From: Treponema sp.
GTDB lineage: Bacteria > Spirochaetota > Spirochaetia > Treponematales > Treponemataceae
Assembly: GCA_017940005.1 (NCBI GenBank)
Contig: JAGAZO010000020.1
Span: 186,001-250,000 of the forward strand
Direction of reading: 5' to 3'
DNA length: 64,000 nt
A model generated the notes under the pieces. That model did no database searches. It saw nothing but the letters and a program-made list of their open reading frames with translations, and was not told the origin of the DNA. Position numbers and translations under genes: made by a program. This document shows, piece after piece, positions 1 to 9,560 of the stretch (its first letter is position 1; each line of letters opens with the position of its first letter).

Positions 1-1020
1 TGTGTGCACAATGCCCGTGCCGTCTTCCGTTGAAACAAAGTCGCCGTTGAAAATGCGGAACGCGCCGTCAGAGCCGTCCTCGTTTACCGCAAAGCGCGCA
101 AAATACGGAAAGAGCGGCTCATATTTCGCGCCGAGAAAATCCCTGCCTTTTTTTGTATAGATGATAGTGTAGTCGCTTTCATTTTTGTAGTATGCGCCCA
201 GCCGCGCCGCCGCAAGAATGTAGCAGTCGCCCGACTCGTTGTCACGGACTTTCACGTAGTCGATGTCGCTCCCCATGCACAAGCCTTCGTTAGACGGAAG
301 CGTCCACGGCGTTGTGGTCCACGCAAGGAAATACGTGCTGCCATTTGCAAGCTCGCTATCTGCGATGTTCTCCGGTGCGCGCGTCACTTTAAAGCGCACC
401 GTGATTGCCGGGTCGGTGACGTCGCGGTAGCCGAGCGAAAGCTCGTGGTTTGAAAGCACTGTCGCGCAGCGGGGACAATACGGCAAAATGTAGCTGCCTT
501 CGTATATCAGGTGCTTGTCCCACAGCGCTTTCACCACCCACCAGATTGATTCCATGTAGTCGGGCGCCATCGTCTTGTAGTCGTTGTCAAAATCAACCCA
601 GCGCCCCATGCGCGTAATCGTCCGCTGCCACTCTTTTGTGTAACGCAGGACGCTCGCGCGGCACGCGTCGTTGAACTTTTCAACACCGTACGATTCAATC
701 TCATGCTTTGAATTGATGCCGAGCTCTTTTTCGATTAAGTTTTCAACTGGAAGACCGTGACAGTCCCAGCCAAAACGCCGCTCCACTTTTTTGCCTTTCA
801 TCGTGTGGTAGCGCGGAATGATGTCTTTGATGGTGGACGGAATAAAGTGACCGAAGTGCGGAAGTCCTGTTGCAAACGGAGGCCCGTCATAAAACACATA
901 TTCTTCTGCGCCGCTTCTGTTTTGAATCGATTTTTTGAACGTGTCGTTTTTTTGCCAAAACGCTAAAATGTCTTCTTCCATCTTCGGGAAGTCTGCTTTC
1001 GGATTAACCGGTGTATACAC
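1..1020 (-). CDS. ileS: Isoleucyl-tRNA synthetase, N-terminal 340 codons (runs off window)
   Basis: Class I aminoacyl-tRNA synthetase charging tRNA-Ile in the cytoplasm. The start is GTG at 1020: AGAGG lies 8 nt upstream and an in-frame TAG just before it rules out a longer protein. The HIGH signature appears as PHFGH at residues 54-58, inside GPPFATGLPHFGH. This is the form of the eukaryote-like (IleS2-type, often mupirocin-insensitive) enzymes; ordinary bacterial IleS has a NGxIHIGH version. A CPRC pair and the editing-domain motif TTPWTLPSN are also visible. The KMSKS loop and C-terminus lie outside the window. It is divergent from smc. The enzyme identity is certain; the subtype is read from motifs only. 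Confidence 0.95.
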   Translation of the reverse strand, partial: MYTPVNPKADFPKMEEDILAFWQKNDTFKKSIQNRSGAEEYVFYDGPPFATGLPHFGHFIPSTIKDIIPRYHTMKGKKVERRFGWDCHGLPVENLIEKELGINSKHEIESYGVEKFNDACRASVLRYTKEWQRTITRMGRWVDFDNDYKTMAPDYMESIWWVVKALWDKHLIYEGSYILPYCPRCATVLSNHELSLGYRDVTDPAITVRFKVTRAPENIADSELANGSTYFLAWTTTPWTLPSNEGLCMGSDIDYVKVRDNESGDCYILAAARLGAYYKNESDYTIIYTKKGRDFLGAKYEPLFPYFARFAVNEDGSDGAFRIFNGDFVSTEDGTGIVHT

Positions 1021-1101
1021 AAAACGCCTCTAGTATAAAATTGCTCTAATCCGTAACAGTATGACAGAAAATGCAGAAAAATGCTAGATGCTTCAAGGTT
1101 G

Positions 1102-1130
1102 TTGATTGAGCGCACCATATTCACTATAAT
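1102..1130 (+). promoter_or_regulatory. Sigma-70-type promoter for smc
   Basis: TTGATT at 1102-1107, a 17-nt spacer, and a perfect TATAAT at 1125-1130. This would start transcription near 1137 and give a leader of about 47 nt before the chosen smc start. Confidence 0.6.
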
Positions 1131-1183
1131 AGAAAAACGCTTTGCAGCGTGGTAGACGCGCAATTGTAGAGCGCGAGGTGCAT

Positions 1184-4100
1184 GTGTTTTTAAGAAGTCT
1201 TGACATTTTTGGTTTTAAATCATTCGCAGACCGCACCCACATCGATTTTGCAGACGGCATCACCGCGCTTTTAGGTCCTAATGGATGTGGCAAAAGCAAC
1301 GTCGTAGACGCAATAAAATGGGTGCTCGCAGAGAACAAAGTAAAAAATCTGCGCGCAGACAAAATGGAAGACGTTATCTTCAACGGTACTGAACGCAGAC
1401 CGCCGCTGGGCGTTGCGGAAGTGACGCTCACCATTATGAATGAAAACGGTCTTATCCAACTGGAAGAAAGTGAAATTGCCATAAAGCGACGGCTGTATCG
1501 TTCTGGCGAAAACGAATATTTCATCAACAACAGGCAGGCAGGTCCAAAAGAGATTCGCTCGCTGTTCATGGACACAGGCGTGGGCAAAGCAGCGTACTCT
1601 GTCATGGAGCAGGGAAAAATCGACCAAGTGCTCTCGTCAAAGCCAGAAGACCGCCGCTATCTTTTTGAAGAGGCGGCAGGCATAAGCCGCAGCAAAGCTG
1701 AATGCGCAGAAGCGGAACGGGAGCTTGAGCGCACGCGTATGAACATGCAGCAGATTGAAATCGCCATGGCGGAGATAAAACGGCAGTACGACACGCTCAA
1801 AGTGCAATCGGAAAAAACGACAGCGTACCGCGCAGTAAAAGAGGAAATCTTCAACGGTGAGCTTGACATAAATTTATTAAAATTGAAAAATTTCGTGCAG
1901 GAAAAAGCGCACAACGAAGAGCAGCTCAAACTTGTCGAGCAAAAGCGTAGCACGGTGCGGAGCGAGATTGAAGAAATCAACAACACACTTTCTGACAACA
2001 TGGACAAAGTGAAAGCCATGCAGGAGACTGTCTACGCAAAACAGGCAGATTTAATTGGCGTTCAAAAAGAAAAAAACGGCAAGGAAGATTTAATAAAACA
2101 GTTCAACGTGCGCGCAGCTGAATCAAAAGAAAAGCTCAGCCAGCTTGAAGCGCACAAAAAGACGATTCAAGAATCAATAGACAGCTTGAACGAAGAAATT
2201 GACGAAAAAAATGCGCAGCTGCACGAAAAAGCAAAGCAGATTGACGACATCAAAAAGAATATCGCTTCTTTTGATAAAAACATTTCTGATGCAGGAATGC
2301 AGATTGATGAAAACGACGCGCATGTTGTAGAATCGCAAAATCATATCGCGTCATTGCGTGAAGCGCGCGCCGTTCTCCAAAAAGATTTGGCGGCAATCAC
2401 AGAAGACATTGTAACAAAACTCGATGCTAAACTGAAGGACGCAGGATTTTCTGAAAGCGCAATGACAAGCGCAAAAGAAAAACTTGACAATGTGCTCAAC
2501 CGTTTAAAAATCTTTACAGCAGGGCGGAAAAATATTTTTGCAGATTTTGCTGCGACAGGAAATCACCGTGCAGAAGAAAGCGCAAAAATAGTCGGCGAAG
2601 CAGCTGACGCGTTTGCAGAAACAGGCAAGCTTGTTGCAGAACTCGACAACGCGCTTGCAGCATATGTAAAGGCATCTCCTGCGTTTATCACCGAGTTTCT
2701 TGCGCCAGAAGGTATTATGACAAAAAAGCGCGCCATAGACACGCAGATTGCAGAAAACCGCGTGCGCGTTGCGCATATCAACGACTATATTGCGGAACTT
2801 CACGGCGCAAATGAAACGCTTGCGCAAAAAATTGACGAGTACAAAGACACGCTCAACAAATTGAAAGTAAACGAAGCGCAGATGCGCGAACAGATGACTG
2901 CAAGCGAAGAGCAAGCGGCAATCTTGCGCCGCTCGCTTGCAACGCAACAACATGCGCTGCACAACACTGAAAGCGACATAAGCGATGAAACAAAGCGCGC
3001 AGAAAATTTGAATGAGCAAATAGACGCAGTACAGCAGGAGATTACAGAAATTGACAAGCGGGGAAAAGAGCTTGCAGATGAGCTCAAAAAACTCGACGAA
3101 GAAATTATTAAGTACAATACAAATGTTTCAGGCAAGCAAAATGCGCTGCGCAAAAAGCAGGAGGAACAGAATAAGTTTCAAGCGCAGTATGAAAAGCTTT
3201 CGCTTTCGCTCGCGTCATCTGATACCGAAATAAAAAATATCAAGCAAAACTTTCAAGACACGCACTCACGCGATTTAATGGAATTTGAAGAGCGCATGTA
3301 TAAAATCACAAAGCCGCACGCAGAAATTCGCGAGGAGCTTTCAAAAGCGCGGGAGCATCTAAAATCGCTCGGCCAAGTGAATCTCATGGCGCCTGAAGAA
3401 TTTGTCGAGGTAAAAGACCGCTACGAGCGGCAGCAAACAAACTACAATGACACAAAAAAGAGCCTCGAAAACTTACAGCGCGTCTCTGACGAAATCAAAT
3501 CAAAATCATCAGAGCTGTTTCTCGACACGTACAACAAAATCAAGAAAAATTTTCACAACATGTTTCGCCGCCTTTTCAACGGCGGACGCGCGGAATTGCG
3601 CCTGCTCGACCCCGACAATGTTTTAACAAGCGGCATAGACATTTACGCGCAGCCGCCGGGCAAAAAACTTGAAAACATTGCGCTCCTTTCAGGCGGCGAA
3701 AAAACGATGACGGCGATTGCGCTGCTGTTTGCAACATACCAAGTGCGCCCTTCCCCATTCTGTCTGCTCGATGAAATTGATGCTGCGCTCGACGACAAAA
3801 ACGTTTCAAGTTTTGTGACAACGCTGCGCTCGTTTGCAAACGTGAGCCAGTACATAGTCATCACGCACAACAAAAAAACTGTCATGGGCGCAAGCACCAT
3901 GCTCGGCATAACAATGGAAGAGTCAGGCGTTTCAAAAATTCTCGCGCTGCGGCTCGACAAAGACATAAAGCTCGGAGCAGTTATCGAAGAAGATGACGCG
4001 CAATTTATCGAAGAAGACGTGCCGCCTGAAAACGCCGTCATTCCACCAAGACCTGCAAAGCGAATCCACAATCCCGACGGCACAATAACTGACCCCGAAC

Positions 4101-4186
4101 GAGCAAAAGCGGTAAAACGCGAAAAACAGCTTGAAAAAGAAGCTGCCATGAAAGTGAAAGCTGCGGAGAAAAATGGCAATGCGTAA
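1184..4186 (+). CDS. smc: SMC chromosome condensation ATPase, short and without a recognisable hinge
   Basis: Chromosome structure and segregation ATPase, acting on DNA in the cytoplasm. Start GTG at 1184: GAGG sits 5 nt upstream, and the protein then opens as SMC proteins usually do (VFLRSLDIFGFKSF). Walker A GPNGCGKSN is at residues 31-39. The ABC signature LLSGGEKTM is near 834 and Walker B CLLDEIDAALDD near 860. Between the heads are two long coiled coils. The protein is 1000 residues; bacterial SMCs usually have 1150-1200. The middle (about 390-520), where the globular hinge should be, reads as more helix with none of the usual glycine-rich hinge pattern. The next gene overlaps its end by 14 nt. 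Confidence 0.93.
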   Translation: MFLRSLDIFGFKSFADRTHIDFADGITALLGPNGCGKSNVVDAIKWVLAENKVKNLRADKMEDVIFNGTERRPPLGVAEVTLTIMNENGLIQLEESEIAIKRRLYRSGENEYFINNRQAGPKEIRSLFMDTGVGKAAYSVMEQGKIDQVLSSKPEDRRYLFEEAAGISRSKAECAEAERELERTRMNMQQIEIAMAEIKRQYDTLKVQSEKTTAYRAVKEEIFNGELDINLLKLKNFVQEKAHNEEQLKLVEQKRSTVRSEIEEINNTLSDNMDKVKAMQETVYAKQADLIGVQKEKNGKEDLIKQFNVRAAESKEKLSQLEAHKKTIQESIDSLNEEIDEKNAQLHEKAKQIDDIKKNIASFDKNISDAGMQIDENDAHVVESQNHIASLREARAVLQKDLAAITEDIVTKLDAKLKDAGFSESAMTSAKEKLDNVLNRLKIFTAGRKNIFADFAATGNHRAEESAKIVGEAADAFAETGKLVAELDNALAAYVKASPAFITEFLAPEGIMTKKRAIDTQIAENRVRVAHINDYIAELHGANETLAQKIDEYKDTLNKLKVNEAQMREQMTASEEQAAILRRSLATQQHALHNTESDISDETKRAENLNEQIDAVQQEITEIDKRGKELADELKKLDEEIIKYNTNVSGKQNALRKKQEEQNKFQAQYEKLSLSLASSDTEIKNIKQNFQDTHSRDLMEFEERMYKITKPHAEIREELSKAREHLKSLGQVNLMAPEEFVEVKDRYERQQTNYNDTKKSLENLQRVSDEIKSKSSELFLDTYNKIKKNFHNMFRRLFNGGRAELRLLDPDNVLTSGIDIYAQPPGKKLENIALLSGGEKTMTAIALLFATYQVRPSPFCLLDEIDAALDDKNVSSFVTTLRSFANVSQYIVITHNKKTVMGASTMLGITMEESGVSKILALRLDKDIKLGAVIEEDDAQFIEEDVPPENAVIPPRPAKRIHNPDGTITDPERAKAVKREKQLEKEAAMKVKAAEKNGNA

Positions 4187-4553
4187 TGTTATCGACAGCA
4201 GTTTTTTTAACAATCTAAAAGAGTTCTTTACGGGAAGCCGCAAATATATTGCATACCTTTCAAGCGCACTCGTCTTGCTTGTGTGCGTTGCGCTCGTCAT
4301 CTTTATTGTGCAAAAAACGCGGAAGCCCAAGACAATTGAACAGTTTGAGCGCGAGCTTGTCACAGAAGGAGAACTGCTCGTGCCCGACGGTCCGCAAGGG
4401 CTGCGCGGATATATCACATCGCGAAAAACAAAAGAAGTGTGGAGCGAAGAAGAGATTGAACGGTGGCTCACGCTCCCATCAGAAAAAGAGCTGACAGACT
4501 TAAAAAATGCAAATGATAAAATCGTTTCTGATATATTGGGAGCCGCGCCATGA
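4173..4553 (+). CDS. Small single-pass membrane protein, unknown function
   Basis: A 126-residue protein. An N-terminal basic stretch is followed by one strong transmembrane helix (about residues 28-48, YLSSALVLLVCVALVIFIVQ). The rest is a soluble charged tail, so it is probably anchored with the tail outside the membrane. Its start overlaps the end of smc, and its stop overlaps the next ATG (ATGA), so all three genes are translationally coupled. An alternative ATG is at 4179. I do not recognise a family. Confidence 0.8.
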   Translation: MAMRNVIDSSFFNNLKEFFTGSRKYIAYLSSALVLLVCVALVIFIVQKTRKPKTIEQFERELVTEGELLVPDGPQGLRGYITSRKTKEVWSEEEIERWLTLPSEKELTDLKNANDKIVSDILGAAP

Positions 4554-6130
4554 AAAGAGTATCGATTATCATTTTTGCGATTGCGATGAGCGCGCTGTGG
4601 TTTTCTTGCGCGTCAAACAAAGCGATTGCAACTAGCGAAAGCATGTCAAACAAAAAGCAAGTGACAGAGCGTGAAAACATGGCAGCGCACACGAGCAACA
4701 GTGCAAATGACAACAGCGGGAAAAATAACAGCGACCTCACCGAGCCTGTCGATACAGCGCACGCAGAGCCAGACATATTTGACGACAACATGCGCCCGGT
4801 AAGCGTGATTGACGAGCCGCTTGTCCACGATGAGCGCGTGCCGCAAAACGATGCGCAAGATGACTCGACACGCCAAACAGCGCAGCAACGTTTGGCCGCA
4901 CAGCAAAATGATGCACAAAATGCCCCAGCACCCCAGACGATGCAGCAAAGTGATGCAGTGCGCGAAATGCAAAACGCAGAACGGAATGCAGGGCAGAACA
5001 AAATGCAAAGCGCATCTGCCATACAGCACGACGGCGCAGCACAACAGCAAGATGCGCGTACAGCGGCACCCCGTCAAAACGCAACAGCACCTGCTCAAAC
5101 GGCAGCACAGTCGAGCAGCACGCACAGCGCCGCTCCGTCACTCACGGGACAATCTGCACGCCAAAGCGATGCGAACAGCTCACAACAATCGAGCGCCGTC
5201 ACAGCAGAGCCGGAAGTGACATTTGCAGAAGGTACTAACAGCGAAAGTGATGAAGCAGACTTATCGCCTGTTGACGCAAGCGCGACTGTCGCAGCAGAAA
5301 AAAACGCAATTCCGTCGCGCGCTGTTTTTGTGGATAAAAACGGCTATCTTGAGGTCGTGTATCCTGGTACAGGCTGGGTGTATCTCGGAGAGACAAACGG
5401 CACAAAGAACATGATTTTTTTTGGGAGAAAGCTTGGAGAGACGGACACTGTTTTTACACTGCGCGCGCGACAGTCGGGAACAACAATTCTACATTTTTAT
5501 AAAAACGACGCGCTCACAGGAAACTACATTGACGACTATCTTGAAGTGACAGTCTCTGAAAACGTGGCAGCATCGCAAGAGCATGTTGTCGCGCCGTCGT
5601 ACGCGCTGCTTGTTCCACCGCGTCCCGCCGCACGTGCAGATGAAAATATCGAGCCAGTTGTGCCTCGCGACGACAACATGCAACAGACTGCAGCAGCACA
5701 GCCACAAAACATGCAGAGCACAACAGCACAACGCGATGATGAAGTGCGCACATCAGTACAAACAACAGAGCTGCAAAATACGCAAGCGTTACAACAAAAT
5801 GCGCCTTCAAGCGCGTCGCTCCTTTCAACTGATGACCGCGCGCGTAGCGCAGACGATTTGCTAAAACTTGCACAGGAAGCGTATGAGGCAAAGCAGCATG
5901 AACGCGCGCTCGGACTGCTCACGCTCTTTTTTGAAAAGTCAACGACGCGCATTGATGAAGGGCTGTACTTGCAGGGACAAGTGCTTGAAGCTGCTTCAAA
6001 TGTGCAGAATATAAAAAATGCAATCGCTTCGTATGACGCGCTCATGCAAAATTGGCCTACAAGCGCACTATGGCAAGATGCGCGAAAACGCAGCATTTAT
6101 TTGAAGCGCATGTATATAGACATACGCTAA
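4550..6130 (+). CDS. Lipoprotein with Q/A/N-rich linker and C-terminal TPR-like helices
   Basis: A 526-residue lipoprotein. The signal peptide ends in the lipobox LWFSC (Cys about residue 20). Residues about 100-220 are a low-complexity Gln/Ala/Asn/Ser linker. A compact region of beta character follows, around residues 255-345 (YPGTGWVYLGE, TILHFYKND), then a second linker with prolines. The last 90 residues look like tetratricopeptide helices (ADDLLKLAQEAYEAK onward), as in YbgF/BamD-type cell-envelope proteins. It probably spans periplasmic space. It overlaps the upstream gene by 4 nt. The function is not known; a role in outer membrane or peptidoglycan organisation is inference. Confidence 0.82.
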   Translation: MKRVSIIIFAIAMSALWFSCASNKAIATSESMSNKKQVTERENMAAHTSNSANDNSGKNNSDLTEPVDTAHAEPDIFDDNMRPVSVIDEPLVHDERVPQNDAQDDSTRQTAQQRLAAQQNDAQNAPAPQTMQQSDAVREMQNAERNAGQNKMQSASAIQHDGAAQQQDARTAAPRQNATAPAQTAAQSSSTHSAAPSLTGQSARQSDANSSQQSSAVTAEPEVTFAEGTNSESDEADLSPVDASATVAAEKNAIPSRAVFVDKNGYLEVVYPGTGWVYLGETNGTKNMIFFGRKLGETDTVFTLRARQSGTTILHFYKNDALTGNYIDDYLEVTVSENVAASQEHVVAPSYALLVPPRPAARADENIEPVVPRDDNMQQTAAAQPQNMQSTTAQRDDEVRTSVQTTELQNTQALQQNAPSSASLLSTDDRARSADDLLKLAQEAYEAKQHERALGLLTLFFEKSTTRIDEGLYLQGQVLEAASNVQNIKNAIASYDALMQNWPTSALWQDARKRSIYLKRMYIDIR

Positions 6131-6150
6131 TCACATGAGGAGGATACTGC

Positions 6151-6168
6151 ATGGTGTCACCAAAATGA
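6151..6168 (+). other. Possible five-codon leader ORF
   Basis: GAGGAGG at 6137-6143 is followed 7 nt later by ATG GTG TCA CCA AAA TGA. A second complete Shine-Dalgarno and ATG (the SIMPL gene) comes 22 nt after it. It may be a tiny leader peptide or the remnant of a lost start; the sequence alone cannot decide. Confidence 0.2.
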
Positions 6169-6190
6169 GCGCGCCGTGCAAGGAGGATGT

Positions 6191-6895
6191 ATGAAACAAT
6201 TTATTACAGTGCTGATTTTGGCAATGCTTTCTTTTTCGCTGCTTTCATGCTCTGTTTTAAAAAAGACAGAAGACAAATCGAGAACAATCACAGTAAGCGG
6301 CACGGGAACAGTGAGCGCGCAACCTGACAAAGCGGCTATCATTGTTTCTGTCGTCACGCAGGACTGGATTGCAAAAACAGCAGCAGATTCAAACGCGGAG
6401 ATTATGACGCGCGTTCGAGAGGCCGTTATTGCAGCAGGAGTGAGCGCGAGCAATATCACGACAACGAATTACAATATTTCACGACAAGACACATGGCAAA
6501 ACGGCAGACAAATTCCTGGCCGCTACCAAGTGCGCAACAGCATGAAAATTGTTGTGTACAATACAGAGCTTGCAAGCCCTGTCATAGACACTGCAATATC
6601 AGCAGGCGCAAATGAGCTTACGTCGCTCACGTTTTCCGTAAAAGACGATGCTGCACTTGTGCGCCAAGCAAGGACGCTCGCCGTCCAGGACGCGCAGGAT
6701 ACCGCATCGCTTCTTGCAGGAGCAAGTGGCTGTAAAATTGGGCAAGTAGTGTCTATTCAAGAAAACTACGACACATACGGCATGATGAACCGCGTGAGCA
6801 ACACCGCTTTTGCAAAGGCAGAGGCTGCAACGCCTGTTTCTGCAGGAAACATAGAAGTGAACGCGTCTGTTACAATCACGTATGAACTGCAATAG
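6191..6895 (+). CDS. SIMPL-domain (DUF541) lipoprotein
   Basis: A 234-residue envelope lipoprotein of the SIMPL/DUF541 family (BP26/YggE-like), whose members are tied to oxidative-stress tolerance by an unknown mechanism. Start ATG at 6191 has AGGAGG at 6181-6186. The signal peptide ends in the lipobox LLSC. The domain begins with the typical ITVSGTGTVSAQPDKA and continues with NITTTNYNISRQ; it ends in the usual VNASVTITYEL. A longer reading from 6176 would lack a ribosome site. It sits between the TPR-like lipoprotein and serS, same strand. Confidence 0.88.
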   Translation: MKQFITVLILAMLSFSLLSCSVLKKTEDKSRTITVSGTGTVSAQPDKAAIIVSVVTQDWIAKTAADSNAEIMTRVREAVIAAGVSASNITTTNYNISRQDTWQNGRQIPGRYQVRNSMKIVVYNTELASPVIDTAISAGANELTSLTFSVKDDAALVRQARTLAVQDAQDTASLLAGASGCKIGQVVSIQENYDTYGMMNRVSNTAFAKAEAATPVSAGNIEVNASVTITYELQ

Positions 6896-6921
6896 CACTT
6901 CCCGTTGTGAGGATAGGAAAT

Positions 6922-8220
6922 ATGCTTGACTATAAATTTATTAAAGACAATCTTGATGCGATAAAGCAAAATATCAAAAACCGCAACATGAGCGCAGATG
7001 CAGACGCAGTTGTAACGCTGTACGACGAGCGCACGTCTCTCGTAACGCAGCTCCAAAGCCTCCAACAAAAACGCAACGAAAACGCGGCCGCAATGAAAGG
7101 CAAAATGGATGAAAGCGCGCGCAAAACACTCATAGAAACAGGCAAGCAGCTCAAAGATGATATTGCCGCAACAGAAAAAAAACTTTCGCAAACGGAAAGC
7201 GCGCTTGAAGAAGCGGCGCGGAAAATTCCGAACATGGCGCATCCAAATGCTCCCATAGGAAAACTTGATTCAGAAAATCTTGAAGTAAAAAAAGTGGGAA
7301 CGGTGCGTTCGTTTTCGTTCAAGCCAAAAGACCACGTTGCGCTCGGCGAGTCGCTCGACATCATAGACTTTGAGCGCGGCACAAAAGTCTCCGGACAAAA
7401 ATTTTATTATCTCAAAAATGAAGCAGTGTTTCTTGAGCAGGCGCTCATCATGTACGCGCTCAACATATTGCGCAAGCACGGCTTTACACCGTTCATCACG
7501 CCCGACATTGCAAAGCAGGAAATTTTACAGGGCATAGGATTCAATCCACGCGGCAATGAATCGAACGTATACTGTATAGAAGATGAGAATACGTGCCTCG
7601 TGGCGACTGCGGAAATCACGCTCGGCGGCTATCATTCAGGCGAAATACTTGAAAAGTCAAAACTGCCGCTTTTGTACTGCGGGCTTTCACATTGCTTCCG
7701 TCGAGAAGCGGGCGCGGCAGGACACTTTAGCAAAGGCTTGTACCGCGTGCACCAGTTTGACAAAGTTGAAATGTTTGTGTACTGCCTGCCCGAGCAGTCC
7801 GACGAGCTGCACGAAAAGCTGCGCCAAATTGAAGAAGAGATTTTTACCGGGCTCGGCATTCCGTTCCGCGTCGTTGACACATGCACGGGCGACTTGGGCG
7901 CGCCCGCATACCGCAAGTGGGATTTGGAAGCGTGGATGCCAGGCAGAAGCGATGAAGCGCATCCCGATGGCGACTGGGGCGAAGTCACCTCCACGTCAAA
8001 CTGCACGGACTATCAGGCGCACAGGCTCGGCGTAAAATACAAAGACGACGACGGCAAAAATAAATTCGTGCACATGCTCAACGGAACGGCAATCGCAGTC
8101 GGGCGCGCCATGCTCGCTATTCTCGAAAATTATCAAAATGAGGACGGCTCCATCACCATTCCCGATGCGCTCAAACCATTGTGTGGATTTGATAAAATCG
8201 CACCAAAACACGAGGCATAA
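6922..8220 (+). CDS. serS: Seryl-tRNA synthetase
   Basis: Class II synthetase that charges tRNA-Ser (and tRNA-Sec where present). It has 432 residues, normal for the family. Start ATG at 6922 with GAGGA 8 nt upstream. The first 100 residues form the tRNA-binding coiled-coil arm. Motif 2 is HCFRREAG and motif 3 is GRAMLAILENYQNEDG. The family tail SITIPDALKP is followed by a short extension. It is 2 nt upstream of the permease gene and probably co-transcribed with it. Confidence 0.97.
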   Translation: MLDYKFIKDNLDAIKQNIKNRNMSADADAVVTLYDERTSLVTQLQSLQQKRNENAAAMKGKMDESARKTLIETGKQLKDDIAATEKKLSQTESALEEAARKIPNMAHPNAPIGKLDSENLEVKKVGTVRSFSFKPKDHVALGESLDIIDFERGTKVSGQKFYYLKNEAVFLEQALIMYALNILRKHGFTPFITPDIAKQEILQGIGFNPRGNESNVYCIEDENTCLVATAEITLGGYHSGEILEKSKLPLLYCGLSHCFRREAGAAGHFSKGLYRVHQFDKVEMFVYCLPEQSDELHEKLRQIEEEIFTGLGIPFRVVDTCTGDLGAPAYRKWDLEAWMPGRSDEAHPDGDWGEVTSTSNCTDYQAHRLGVKYKDDDGKNKFVHMLNGTAIAVGRAMLAILENYQNEDGSITIPDALKPLCGFDKIAPKHEA

Positions 8221-8222
8221 AA

Positions 8223-9365
8223 ATGACTGGACGTGAGTCAATTGCACATCAAATCGCATACTTGCTGATGTTTATTGCAACAGTTTTGCTTTTCACCGTA
8301 CTAAAGATAACTGCCAACGTCATCATTCCTGTGCTCATTGCAATCATGCTCTCGTTTGTCATGCTTCCCATTGTGCGCGGCATGAAAAAAATCCGCGTAC
8401 CGTGGGTGCTTGGCGTCATAATCGTTACGCTGTTTGTCATCATCTTCATCGTCGTTGTCGGCACACTCATAGTCATCAGCTTAAAAACGATAATCGAGCA
8501 ATACCCGAAATACGAGCTCAAATTTCTTTCGATTTATGAATTTTTTGCAAACCGCCTCAATCTTCATTTTGATGCGGAAAAAAGTTTTTTTTACAATATC
8601 CAAACTGCATTCGGAGACCAAATAAATATCGGCTCATTTTTGCGGCGCGCTATGATTTCCATTTCTACAAACATGATAAGCATTGTGAGGACGCTCATGG
8701 TCGTCATACTCATGTTTGCGTTTCTCCTCATAGAAATGAGCATTACGAGTGAAAAACTCAAAGATGCGTTTGACGACGGACATATGAAAGGGCGCATGCT
8801 CGGCATGATAAAGCATATCATGATTCAAGTGATGCACTTCCTCTCGATAAAATTTTTCATCTCGCTTGCAACAGGTTTGCTTGTCTATGGCGCGTCAAAA
8901 ATTGTTAAGCTTGATTTTGCAATTGTGTGGGCGTTCCTTGCATTCATATTGAATTTTATACCGACATTCGGCTCAATCGTTTCTGTTGTAGCAACTTCTA
9001 CATTCGCACTGCTGCAATTTTTTCCGTATCCTGCGCCCATCATGTTTATCTTTTTGAGCACGACGCTCATCAACATGATGCTCGGCAACATTATTGAACC
9101 GCGCATTCAAGGGCACAACTTAGGCATTTCGCCGTTTGTCATCCTCGTCATGCTCTCGCTCTGGGGCTGGATGTGGGGATTCATGGGCATGATTATGGCG
9201 GTGCCGCTCACTGTCATCATAAAAATCATATGCGAAAATGTGCCGCTGCTCCACCCTGTCGCTATTTTGCTTGGAAACAGACCGCAAGACACGCGCAAAG
9301 AATTTGACGCATACGATGAGATGCAGGAAACTGGCGGCGGCACGGCAGCATCGTCAATACGGTAG
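8223..9365 (+). CDS. AI-2E family (TqsA/YdiK-like) membrane permease
   Basis: A 380-residue polytopic inner-membrane protein of the AI-2E transporter superfamily (PF01594 type). Two N-terminal helices are followed by a third strong hydrophobic segment, an amphipathic soluble stretch (residues about 95-150) and a C-terminal bundle. The family signature region FILNFIPTFGSIVS and the NIIEPRIQG motif are present. Members export autoinducer-2, or act as Na+/H+ antiporters or other exporters, so substrate cannot be assigned. Start ATG at 8223, with GAGG in the end of serS. Confidence 0.88.
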   Translation: MTGRESIAHQIAYLLMFIATVLLFTVLKITANVIIPVLIAIMLSFVMLPIVRGMKKIRVPWVLGVIIVTLFVIIFIVVVGTLIVISLKTIIEQYPKYELKFLSIYEFFANRLNLHFDAEKSFFYNIQTAFGDQINIGSFLRRAMISISTNMISIVRTLMVVILMFAFLLIEMSITSEKLKDAFDDGHMKGRMLGMIKHIMIQVMHFLSIKFFISLATGLLVYGASKIVKLDFAIVWAFLAFILNFIPTFGSIVSVVATSTFALLQFFPYPAPIMFIFLSTTLINMMLGNIIEPRIQGHNLGISPFVILVMLSLWGWMWGFMGMIMAVPLTVIIKIICENVPLLHPVAILLGNRPQDTRKEFDAYDEMQETGGGTAASSIR

Positions 9366-9488
9366 GAATATTTAAAAACAGCACTAAAATAGCATGCCGT
9401 TTTTAACTGCGGGTTTGCTGAAAACTCGCATATTGATTGCACATTCTCATTTCATTACAAACGCACGGGTTTGAACAGCTCCGATGTA

Positions 9489-9523
9489 CCCGCGAGAATG
9501 ACATTTGCCGTACTCCTCGCGGG
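9489..9523. other. Inverted repeat in a gene-free stretch
   Basis: CCCGCGAG at 9489-9496 pairs perfectly with CTCGCGGG at 9516-9523 across a 19-nt loop. No T-run follows on either strand, so this is not a standard terminator. Apart from it, 9366-9560 shows no gene, RNA or clear promoter. Confidence 0.35.
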
Positions 9524-9560
9524 CATAGGTGAGTAGCTACAATCGATACTGGTAAAACTT

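Noticed and set aside
1142-1183. Longer SMC start at TTG 1142
   Set aside because: It has no ribosome site and adds 14 residues not typical of SMC; GTG 1184 has GAGG at the right distance.
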